In this document: positions 1 to 4,825 of the stretch, piece after piece | Layout of the letters: every line of letters starts with the position of its first letter | Numbering within the stretch: the stretch's first letter is position 1 | NCBI GenBank assembly: GCA_947178045.1 | Contig: CAMWWR010000145.1 | Coordinates: forward strand, 1 to 5,573 | DNA from: an uncultured Clostridia bacterium | GTDB lineage: Bacteria > Bacillota > Clostridia > Lachnospirales > Lachnospiraceae | Length of the DNA stretch: 5,573 nt | Direction: 5' to 3' | Translations under genes and position numbers: made by a program | Notes under the pieces: generated by a model | Told to the model about the DNA's origin: nothing | Databases searched by the model: none | Seen by the model: only the letters and a program-made list of their open reading frames with translations

Positions 1-139
1 GAATCAGCCCGTCCGAGCCGATCCCGAACCTGCGGTCGCTCACGCGGCGCGCCAGCTCATGCGGGTCCGTCACGTTCTCCTGAAAACAGTTCACATAGAC
101 GTAATCGTTCCCGCAGCCCTGCATTTTTGCAAATTTCAT
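1..139 (-). CDS. dapF: Diaminopimelate epimerase, N-terminal part (cut by window edge)
   Basis: Diaminopimelate epimerase is a cytoplasmic, PLP-independent racemase that converts LL- to meso-diaminopimelate for lysine and peptidoglycan synthesis. Only the first 46 codons are present; the gene continues beyond the left edge. The sequence shows the family's opening: start [17 protein letters not shown] with the substrate-contacting Asn of GND at residue 11, followed by [13 protein letters not shown] at residues 34-46, matching the conserved block around the end of the first beta-strand repeat. The two catalytic cysteines lie further downstream and cannot be checked. The ATG at 139 is preceded by a strong GGAGGAGGG ribosome binding site (about 147-158). 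The gene begins 23 bases after the stop of the ANTAR gene, so co-transcription is likely. Identity is firm for a fragment; nothing indicates a pseudogene. Confidence 0.92.
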   Translation of the reverse strand, partial: MKFAKMQGCGNDYVYVNCFQENVTDPHELARRVSDRRFGIGSDGLI

Positions 140-162
140 AAATATCTCCCTCCTCCCGCATC

Positions 163-705
163 CTACAGCATGCTGATGATCATCTCCGCCATCTCGACGA
201 GATTTACTCCGCTGTCCATACTGCTTTTCTGGAGGTAGCGGTGTGCCTCCTCCTCCGACATATTGTTGCGGTGCATCAAAATCAGCTTCGCCTTCTCTAT
301 GACCTCTTTGTCCCCGCTGCTGCGCTCCTTCGGCTTCGCGCGCTCCCTGCGCCTGCGCTGCGCGCAGTCCCGTGTCATGATCCGCAGCGTGCCGACGAGA
401 TCGCGCGCCTTCAGCGGCATGCCGACCGCCATGATATTGGCGCCGACCGCCTCCTCCAAGCGCGCCGCCGACGCGATCAGCAACATTTCAAAGCCCTTCG
501 GCAGGTAGCTGTGAATTTCCCGGAACAGCATATCCGGCAGACGATAGCCGCTGATAACGATCCCCTCGTCCAGCTCGTTCGCAAGGCTGACCGCCTGCGC
601 GCCGGTCGTACATACCGCATTTACCTCAAAACCGTTCCGCACCAGAAGGGCTTTGATATTATTGGCGTCCTCCACTTTGGGGAAGACGATGATTATGCTG
701 AACAA
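163..705 (-). CDS. ANTAR-domain antiterminator-type regulator with degenerate receiver domain
   Basis: A 180-residue two-domain regulator. Residues 1-110 have a CheY-like receiver fold pattern, residues 116-128 are a basic linker ([13 protein letters not shown]), and residues 133-178 are an ANTAR domain (AKLILM at 139-144, the [16 protein letters not shown] block at 151-166). ANTAR proteins bind paired RNA hairpins and prevent transcription termination, often in nitrogen-related operons. The receiver looks phosphorylation-dead: the acidic pocket near residues 8-13 reads FPKVED, the phosphoacceptor position before RLPDM is Gly53, and the usual Lys-Pro reads Met96-Pro97. The start chosen is a TTG at 705, because a full AGGAGGT lies 9 bases upstream and the conserved fold begins there; an in-frame ATG at 750 would add 15 unstructured residues and lies upstream of that site. 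It follows the glutamine synthetase homologue and precedes dapF on the same strand. The family is firm, but the RNA target is unknown. Confidence 0.9.
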   Translation of the reverse strand: MFSIIIVFPKVEDANNIKALLVRNGFEVNAVCTTGAQAVSLANELDEGIVISGYRLPDMLFREIHSYLPKGFEMLLIASAARLEEAVGANIMAVGMPLKARDLVGTLRIMTRDCAQRRRRERAKPKERSSGDKEVIEKAKLILMHRNNMSEEEAHRYLQKSSMDSGVNLVEMAEMIISML

Positions 706-714
706 TACCGATCC

Positions 715-721
715 ACCTCCT
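715..721 (-). promoter_or_regulatory. Ribosome binding site fixing a TTG start for the ANTAR gene
   Basis: The minus strand reads AGGAGGT here, a near-perfect anti-16S match, 9 bases before TTG at 705. It lies inside the longer reading frame that would start with ATG at 750, which argues against that upstream start. Confidence 0.8.
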
Positions 722-722
722 G

Positions 723-740
723 CCGTTTCCGCCGTTTCCG
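723..740. repeat. Perfect tandem duplication of a 9-base unit before the ANTAR gene
   Basis: On the plus strand CCGTTTCCG occurs twice back to back (723-731 and 732-740). It ends 2 bases from the ribosome binding site of the ANTAR gene. On the transcript the units read CGGAAACGG, and each contains GGAAACG, the complement of CGTTTCC at 756-762. It may be a simple slippage duplication, or part of an RNA structure in the leader. Confidence 0.75.
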
Positions 741-755
741 GGAGATGCAAGTCAT

Positions 756-794
756 GGAAACGCTTTAATCAGCATTCCCCGCGCCAGCGCTTCC
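756..794 (-). promoter_or_regulatory. Imperfect hairpin between the glutamine synthetase homologue and the ANTAR gene
   Basis: On the minus-strand transcript GGAAGCGCU (794-786) can pair with AGCGUUUCC (764-756), giving 9 base pairs with one G-U, around a 21-base loop. It begins directly after the stop codon of the glutamine synthetase homologue. No U-run follows, so it is not an intrinsic terminator. Its 3' arm can alternatively pair with either GGAAACG in the downstream tandem repeat. The base complementarity is visible in the sequence; a regulatory role is inference. It could equally be an RNA processing or stability element. Confidence 0.4.
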
Positions 795-2132
795 TTAGAA
801 GCGATTCAGATATTGGCTGACCTCCCATTCCGAGACGGTCGTTCGGTATTCCCTCCATTCCGCGCGCTTTGCCGCAAGATAGCTGCCAAACAGCCGTTCC
901 CCGAGCACATTCCGCAGCAGCTCATCCTTCTCGAGCGCATCCAGCGCGCAGGCAAGATGCTCCGGCAGGCTGCGGATCCCGAGCTCTGCCCGCTCTGCAT
1001 CCGTCATGGCATAGATGTTTCCGTCCACCTGTACGGGAGGCAGCTGCCTGTTTTTGATGCCGTCGAGCCCCGCCGCCAGACAGACGGCCAGCGCCAGATA
1101 AGGATTGGCGGACGGATCCGGACTGCGCAGCTCAATGCGGTTCACCTTTCCGTTTTTGAGCCCCGTGCGGACGAGCGCGGAGCGGTTCGCCGCCGCCGAC
1201 CAGGCAACATACACCGGCGCGCCGTAGCCCGGCACAAGTCTTTTATAGGAATTGACAAGCGGATTTGTGATCGCGGTGATCGCGTCGATATGTTTCAGGA
1301 GCCCTGCGATAAAATACACGCCCTCGCGGCTCAGCCCGTTCTGTGCGGCCTCGTCGCTGAAAATATTTGCGCCGTTTTTATCGTGGAGCGAGAGATTCAG
1401 GTGCATGCCGGAGCCGTCCACGCCGCTCCTCGGCTTCGGCATAAAGGTGGCCTGCAGGCCGTGCCGCCTTGCGACCGTGCGCACCGCCATGCGGAAGGTC
1501 ATCAGATTGTCGGCCGTCGTGAGGCCGTCGTCATACTTGAAATCAATCTCGTGCTGCGCCGGGGCATTCGCATGGTAGGACGCCTCCACCTCAAAGCCCA
1601 TCTCCTCCAGCGTCAGCACCATCTCGCGCCTGGCATTCTCACCGGCGTCCACCGGCCCGATGTCAAAAAAGCCGCCTCTCTCTTTCGTCAGTGTCGTGGC
1701 ATCGCCGTCCTGCGTCAGGTCAAACAGGAAAAATTCACATTCCGGCCCCGCCTTAAACAGATAACCCAGCTGCTTTGCCTCCTGGACAACCTTCTTGAGA
1801 ATATAGCGGGAATCCCCCTCGAACGGCGTGCCGTCCGGCCGGCAGACATCACAGATGAATCGGGCAACCTTGCCTTGCTGCGGCCTCCACGGAAAAATTT
1901 CAAAAGTATCCAGATCCGGATAGAGAACCATATCCGGCTCCTGCATCGTCAGAAAGCCCTCAATGGCGGAGCCGTTGAACACGCACTGATTGCTCAGCAC
2001 CTTTTCAAGCTGGCTCGCCGTGACCGCCATATTCTTGAAATTCCCGAACATATCCGTAAACTGGAGCCGGATGAATTCCACATCCTCCTCTTCCACCCGC
2101 CGGATAATATCCTGCTTTGTGTAGTGCCTCAT
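795..2132 (-). CDS. glnA: Type I glutamine synthetase-family protein with altered ammonium site
   Basis: Canonical members make glutamine from glutamate, ammonia and ATP as cytoplasmic dodecamers. This is a full-length 445-residue protein of the GSI-alpha type, colinear with the Bacillus enzyme. Kept residues: metal ligands Glu131 and Glu133 (GPECEFF), Glu195 (QHE), His244 (GSGMH) and Glu334 (RIELR); substrate/ATP arginines Arg298, Arg317, Arg322 and Arg336. Changed residues are the ammonium-site positions: Asn53 for Asp, Ala56 for Ser, Phe155 for Tyr, Ala188 for the metal ligand Glu, and Gly304 for the flap Glu (VPGYGAP). Asp239 also replaces Asn, and one residue is inserted before NRSALVR. 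No adenylylation loop is seen. The start is ATG 2132, with AAGGAG 9 bases upstream, giving the family's usual length; ATG 2153 would add seven residues. The gene lies 13 bases after the PHP gene. Family membership is firm; ordinary glutamine synthetase activity is doubtful. It may be a gamma-glutamyl-amine ligase or a sensor. The symbol denotes family only. Confidence 0.88.
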   Translation of the reverse strand: MRHYTKQDIIRRVEEEDVEFIRLQFTDMFGNFKNMAVTASQLEKVLSNQCVFNGSAIEGFLTMQEPDMVLYPDLDTFEIFPWRPQQGKVARFICDVCRPDGTPFEGDSRYILKKVVQEAKQLGYLFKAGPECEFFLFDLTQDGDATTLTKERGGFFDIGPVDAGENARREMVLTLEEMGFEVEASYHANAPAQHEIDFKYDDGLTTADNLMTFRMAVRTVARRHGLQATFMPKPRSGVDGSGMHLNLSLHDKNGANIFSDEAAQNGLSREGVYFIAGLLKHIDAITAITNPLVNSYKRLVPGYGAPVYVAWSAAANRSALVRTGLKNGKVNRIELRSPDPSANPYLALAVCLAAGLDGIKNRQLPPVQVDGNIYAMTDAERAELGIRSLPEHLACALDALEKDELLRNVLGERLFGSYLAAKRAEWREYRTTVSEWEVSQYLNRF

Positions 2133-2141
2133 CGCTTCCAT

Positions 2142-2147
2142 CTCCTT
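2142..2147 (-). promoter_or_regulatory. Ribosome binding site deciding the start of the glutamine synthetase homologue
   Basis: AAGGAG on the minus strand overlaps the PHP stop codon (2146-2148) and lies 9 bases before ATG 2132. It falls downstream of the alternative ATG at 2153, so it supports the shorter 445-residue product and suggests translational coupling with the PHP gene. Confidence 0.75.
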
Positions 2148-2889
2148 ATCCATTAATATCCAGCGGCAGTCCCATATATTCCAGAATCCGCTGCGGGGAA
2201 TCGTTGAAGACCAGCTCCTCCGGCATTCCTGCCGCGGCGATCACCTCTCTGCAAAAATCATGCGCGCCGACCGCCTGGACGACATGCGCATCGCTGCTCA
2301 TCACGACCGGAGTCCGGTATTTTTTACAGAATTCCAGCAGAGTCCGGCTGTTCTCCCACGCCCCGGGACGGACTCCCTGCGGATCGAACGACGCGTTGTT
2401 GATCTCGAGCAGCACCCCGTGCCCGGCTGCCGCGGAAGCGATCGTGTCGTAATCCAGCGGATACCGGCCGTCGTCCGGATGCCCGATCACCTTCACCCAC
2501 GGCTTTTCCATCGCCGCCAGAACAGCCGCCGTATTCTGCGCGGCGCTGCCCGGCTCAATGCAGGATATGTGCAGACTCGCAATGCAGAAATCAAGGCGCT
2601 CCGCTATCCGGTCCGGCAGATCCACCCGGCCGTCGTAGCTGCAGATATTCAGCTCGGTCCCGAACAGAAGTCTCACTCCCTGCTGCTTCCTCGGTATAAC
2701 ATGCAGATTTTTAAAATAGTACTCGTGACACGCGCCCGGCGCAGCCGGCGCATGCTCGGTAATCCCGAGCAGCTCCAGCCCCCTTTGCGCAGCTCCCGAA
2801 ATCATTTCCTGTATCGTGTTGTAGGCATGTCCGCTCGCGATCGTATGCGTGTGAAGATCGACGACGTCGGGCTTATTTAAGAAATCCAT
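2146..2889 (-). CDS. PHP-domain phosphatase, YcdX type
   Basis: A 247-residue cytoplasmic metal-dependent phosphatase of the polymerase-and-histidinol-phosphatase superfamily. All metal ligands known from E. coli YcdX can be found in order with almost identical spacing: His13 and His15 (DLHTHT), His21, His46 (GITEHAP), Glu79 (GTEL), His107 (SLH), His137 (IGHPDD), Asp200 and His202 (SSDAH). A trinuclear zinc centre is therefore likely intact. The physiological substrate of this subfamily is not established, and nothing here fixes it; histidinol phosphatase is a less likely alternative. The start is taken as ATG 2889, which overlaps the end of the SufB-like gene by 17 bases. A TTG at 2895, closer to GGAGG in spacing (6 rather than 12 bases), would add two residues. 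The stop overlaps the next gene's ribosome binding site, so translational coupling is likely. Domain assignment is firm; the start is uncertain by two codons. Confidence 0.88.
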   Translation of the reverse strand: MDFLNKPDVVDLHTHTIASGHAYNTIQEMISGAAQRGLELLGITEHAPAAPGACHEYYFKNLHVIPRKQQGVRLLFGTELNICSYDGRVDLPDRIAERLDFCIASLHISCIEPGSAAQNTAAVLAAMEKPWVKVIGHPDDGRYPLDYDTIASAAAGHGVLLEINNASFDPQGVRPGAWENSRTLLEFCKKYRTPVVMSSDAHVVQAVGAHDFCREVIAAAGMPEELVFNDSPQRILEYMGLPLDING

Positions 2890-3790
2890 TGACAATCTGC
2901 GCCTCCGCTTCCGCCTCGGAAAGTCCGAGCGTCATAAGCTTTGTGATCTGCTCGCCCGCGATCTTTCCGATGGCCGCCTCGTGGATCAGGCTCGCGTCCA
3001 GATGGTTCGCGGTGATCTCCGGAATCGCGCTCACGCTGCCCTCATCCATCAGAATCGCGTCGCATTCGCTGTGACCCATACATTTATTGTTTCCGTTGAT
3101 TTTGGACAGGAAGATTTGTCTGGAATGCTCCTTGGCCACCGACCGCGAGATCAGATTTACTCCGCAGTCCTCCCCGTCCAGATTTACCTCAAAATCCGTC
3201 TTCGCATACTGCGAGCCGTGCGTCATGATTTTCTCCTTAATCACGAGCGTCGCCCGGTCCGCCAGCACCGCTCTTGTCGTCCTCACGGTCGAATCCACGC
3301 CCTTGATCTGCACCGTGTCCATCTCCATGCTGCTCCCCTCGGCAAGCTCAATGATCGTCTGCGGATTGAGCACGCGCTCTCCCGAGCCGTCCCCGCTGCC
3401 GTAGTGCTTCTCGATGTATTTCACCTTTGCGTTTTTTCCGACAAAAAAGCTGTGGATCCCGTCGTGCTGCGACTTCTGCGTCCCCCCGTTGTGGATTCCG
3501 CAGCCGGCGACGATCGTCACATCGCAGTCCTCACCAATATAAAAATCATTGTAGACCAGATCCGTCAGACCGCTCTGGCTCAGCACGACGGGGATATGCA
3601 CGCTCTCGTTTTTTGTGCCCGGCTTAATGATGATGTCGATGCCCTGCTTGTCCTGCTTTGTCACAATGTCGATATGCTCGGTCGTGTTTCTCGCGGCTCC
3701 CTGGCCGTTGACGCGGAAATTGTACGCCCCCTGCGGGACACCGTGAATATCCGCAACCTGCTTCAGCAGCTCCATTTGTATCTCGTCCAT
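2873..3790 (-). CDS. sufB: Short SufB/SufD-family Fe-S cluster scaffold (SmsB type)
   Basis: Scaffold partner of the upstream ATPase, forming a cytoplasmic SufBC-like complex on which iron-sulfur clusters are built. At 305 residues it is far shorter than E. coli SufB (about 495) or SufD (about 420). It consists mostly of the beta-helix core and C-terminal helical block, like the minimal SUF-like (SMS) scaffolds of archaea and anaerobic bacteria. The C-terminal block is diagnostic: SECDAILMDEGS at 241-252 with Cys243, then HEAAIGKI at 270-277 with Glu271, and IVNGFLK at the end. Cys243 and Glu271 correspond by alignment to E. coli SufB Cys405 and Glu434, which are needed for cluster assembly, so it resembles SufB more than SufD. 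Other cysteines are at 89, 97, 209 and 237. The start is ATG 3790, with AGAGG 5 bases upstream. It begins 40 bases after the ATPase gene. Assignment to the family is firm; SmsB is the best subfamily guess. Confidence 0.9.
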   Translation of the reverse strand: MDEIQMELLKQVADIHGVPQGAYNFRVNGQGAARNTTEHIDIVTKQDKQGIDIIIKPGTKNESVHIPVVLSQSGLTDLVYNDFYIGEDCDVTIVAGCGIHNGGTQKSQHDGIHSFFVGKNAKVKYIEKHYGSGDGSGERVLNPQTIIELAEGSSMEMDTVQIKGVDSTVRTTRAVLADRATLVIKEKIMTHGSQYAKTDFEVNLDGEDCGVNLISRSVAKEHSRQIFLSKINGNNKCMGHSECDAILMDEGSVSAIPEITANHLDASLIHEAAIGKIAGEQITKLMTLGLSEAEAEAQIVNGFLK

Positions 3791-3830
3791 AACTTCCTCT
3801 CATTCTGCCGCGCAAACGGCATTTCAATTT

Positions 3831-4577
3831 TCAGGCCTCTGCCCCTGCCGTCCGCTGCGGCTCGCAGGTGAACCGGCAGCCGCCCTCCGTCCCGAGCAGT
3901 CCCGGCAGAATATCCTGGCGCGAGCCGTTCTTCACGATTCTGCCGTCCGCAATCACAATAATCTCGTCCGCAATGTTCAGTATCCTCTCCTGATGGGAGA
4001 TAATAAGGATCGAACCGTGTATTTCCTCGTGCAGCTTTTCGAATACCCGGATCAGATTCTGGAAGCTCCACAGGTCGATGCCCGCCTCCGGCTCGTCAAA
4101 CAGCGTCAGCTTCGTTTTTCTCGCGAGCACGGTCGCGATCTCAATGCGCTTGAGCTCGCCGCCCGAAAGACTTGCGTCGACCTCGCGCCCGATATAATCC
4201 TTCGCGCACAATCCGACCTCGGACAAATAGCTGCACGCCTTCGCGGTGCTGATATTTTCACCGGCCGCGAGCCCGATCAGATCCCGCACCGTAATCCCCT
4301 TAAAACGCACCGGCTGCTGGAACGCGTAGCCGATGCCCTTCTTCGCGCGCTCGGTGATCGAAAGCTCCGTAATATCCTCCCCGTCCAGCCACAGCCGCCC
4401 CTCGGTCGGCTTCTCTATGCCGGCGATCAGCTTGGCCAGCGTGGATTTTCCTCCCCCGTTCGGCCCGGTGATCGCAATAAACTTATTGTCCGGAATCGTA
4501 AGACTGATACTTTTAAGAATCTCCTTGCCCTTTCCTGCCTCCCCGACACCGTACGCTATATTTTTCAGTTCTAACAC
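3831..4577 (-). CDS. sufC: SufC-type ABC ATPase for Fe-S cluster assembly (SmsC type)
   Basis: Cytoplasmic ABC ATPase that powers conformational change of the SufB-type scaffold during iron-sulfur cluster assembly. All ABC motifs are present in the 248-residue product: Walker A GPNGGGKST at 38-46, Q-loop FQQP at 86-89, signature LSGGELKR at 137-144, Walker B LTLFDEPEAGID at 157-168 with catalytic Glu162, and H-loop His195 (IISHQE). The long EPEAGIDLWSF D-loop region is typical of SufC rather than of transport ATPases, and no permease gene is nearby. The start chosen is GTG 4577, because GGAGG ends 5 bases upstream and the family usually opens with a short LELKNI strand. ATG 4589 is possible but lacks a good ribosome binding site; a start at 4646 would lie upstream of the predicted transcript start. 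It is the first gene of the minus-strand unit, followed directly by the scaffold gene. Confidence 0.92.
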   Translation of the reverse strand: MLELKNIAYGVGEAGKGKEILKSISLTIPDNKFIAITGPNGGGKSTLAKLIAGIEKPTEGRLWLDGEDITELSITERAKKGIGYAFQQPVRFKGITVRDLIGLAAGENISTAKACSYLSEVGLCAKDYIGREVDASLSGGELKRIEIATVLARKTKLTLFDEPEAGIDLWSFQNLIRVFEKLHEEIHGSILIISHQERILNIADEIIVIADGRIVKNGSRQDILPGLLGTEGGCRFTCEPQRTAGAEA

Positions 4578-4582
4578 TGTTT

Positions 4583-4587
4583 CCTCC
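4583..4587 (-). promoter_or_regulatory. Ribosome binding site supporting a GTG start for the SufC-type gene
   Basis: GGAGG on the minus strand, followed by AAACA and GTG (4577). The competing ATG at 4589 lies just upstream of this site and has no comparable purine-rich match before it. Confidence 0.65.
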
Positions 4588-4623
4588 ATTCTGCCCAAAG
4601 GGCCCGCTTCGCTAATCGCCCCT

Positions 4624-4652
4624 AGTATATCACATTGTCCTTCCATTTTCCA
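4624..4652 (-). promoter_or_regulatory. Promoter of the sufC-to-dapF unit
   Basis: On the minus strand a -35-like TGGAAA (4652-4647; 4 of 6 consensus bases) is followed after 17 bases by TATACT (4629-4624). A TG one base before the -10 makes it an extended -10 promoter. The expected start is near 4617, leaving a leader of about 40 bases to GTG 4577. This is prediction from consensus only. Confidence 0.6.
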
Positions 4653-4675
4653 GCAAATTTAAGGAAACGCGGATG

Positions 4676-4700
4676 AAAGCATTTGACAACCGTATGCTTT
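4676..4700. promoter_or_regulatory. Perfect 7-base dyad around the -35 box of the plus-strand promoter (candidate operator)
   Basis: AAAGCAT at 4676-4682 and ATGCTTT at 4694-4700 are exact inverted repeats separated by 11 bases, with arm centres 18 bases apart. The TTGACA box (4683-4688) is the first part of the spacer. The arm position suits a dimeric repressor that would block RNA polymerase. The symmetry is seen directly; the regulator is unknown. Confidence 0.5.
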
Positions 4701-4711
4701 TTCTATATAAT
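4683..4711 (+). promoter_or_regulatory. Consensus housekeeping promoter of the CorC/HlyC-family gene
   Basis: TTGACA (4683-4688), a 17-base spacer and TATAAT (4706-4711) match the vegetative sigma consensus at all twelve positions. Transcription should begin around 4718, giving a leader of about 108 bases before TTG 4826. Such a strong promoter ahead of a terminator implies regulation after initiation. Confidence 0.85.
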
Positions 4712-4715
4712 ACAC

Positions 4716-4732
4716 CCATATAGTAACCATAT
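4716..4732. repeat. CCATAT direct repeat at the predicted transcription start
   Basis: CCATAT occurs at 4716-4721 and again at 4727-4732, an 11-base period, about one helical turn, on the predicted start site. It could be a protein-binding site, but AT-rich sequence makes chance occurrence quite likely. Confidence 0.3.
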
Positions 4733-4744
4733 TAACTTTTTTTA

Positions 4745-4772
4745 TATCAGCCGCGGAGTTCTCCGCCTGATA
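4745..4772 (+). promoter_or_regulatory. Stable leader hairpin upstream of the attenuator
   Basis: TATCAG (4745-4750) pairs with CTGATA (4767-4772) and GCGGA (4753-4757) with TCCGC (4762-4766). This gives 11 pairs with a two-C bulge and a GTTC loop. It sits between the predicted transcript start and the terminator hairpin. Its GCGG and CCGC segments are also complementary to the CCGC and GCGG of the terminator, so alternative folds are possible. It matches no riboswitch class that I recognise. Confidence 0.55.
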
Positions 4773-4777
4773 CGCCC

Positions 4778-4807
4778 CCGCGCGCAGCGTGCGTGCGGCA
4801 TTTTTTT
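4778..4807 (+). terminator. Intrinsic terminator inside the leader (candidate attenuator)
   Basis: CCGCGCGCA (4778-4786) and TGCGTGCGG (4790-4798) form a 9-base-pair stem with one G-U, a GCG loop, then CA and seven T residues (4801-4807). This is a classic Rho-independent terminator for plus-strand transcription. It lies downstream of the only visible plus promoter and 4 bases before the ribosome binding site of the next gene, so it should act on that gene's own transcript. Confidence 0.8.
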
Positions 4808-4811
4808 GAAT

Positions 4812-4816
4812 AGGAG
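4812..4816 (+). promoter_or_regulatory. Ribosome binding site indicating a TTG start for the CorC/HlyC-family gene
   Basis: AGGAG is followed by 9 bases and TTG at 4826. The in-frame ATG at 4817 directly touches the AGGAG and so has no room for initiation; an in-frame TAG at 4811-4813 rules out anything further upstream. Confidence 0.7.
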
Positions 4817-4825
4817 ATGATCTTT

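Noticed and set aside
756..794. Hairpin after the glutamine synthetase homologue as a transcription terminator
   Set aside because: No U-run follows the stem, the loop is 21 bases, and the next gene follows with its own ribosome binding site.
813..2156. A 447-codon open frame on the plus strand opposite the glutamine synthetase homologue
   Set aside because: Its product is rich in Arg, His and Leu with no recognisable motif, while the minus-strand frame is an unmistakable enzyme. Long antisense frames are common opposite GC-rich genes.
3806..3821. A small hairpin with a six-base loop between the SufC- and SufB-type genes, considered as an ANTAR target
   Set aside because: The stem is only 5 pairs, the loop reads UUUGCG and lacks the conserved A at position 1, there is no second hairpin and no terminator follows.
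2260..3871. Long plus-strand open frames (2260-2880 and 2981-3871) opposite the PHP and SufB-like genes
   Set aside because: They show no family signature and a shadow-like Arg/His-rich composition, and no convincing ribosome binding site was seen.
4578..4623. The short leader of the sufC unit, examined for paired ANTAR hairpins or a riboswitch
   Set aside because: Only a 4-pair GCCC-TTT-GGGC stem is visible; nothing resembles paired hexaloops or a terminator.
4578..4646. Longer N-terminus of the SufC-type protein starting at 4646
   Set aside because: It would begin upstream of the predicted -10 box (4624-4629) and start site, and the extra residues do not resemble the family.
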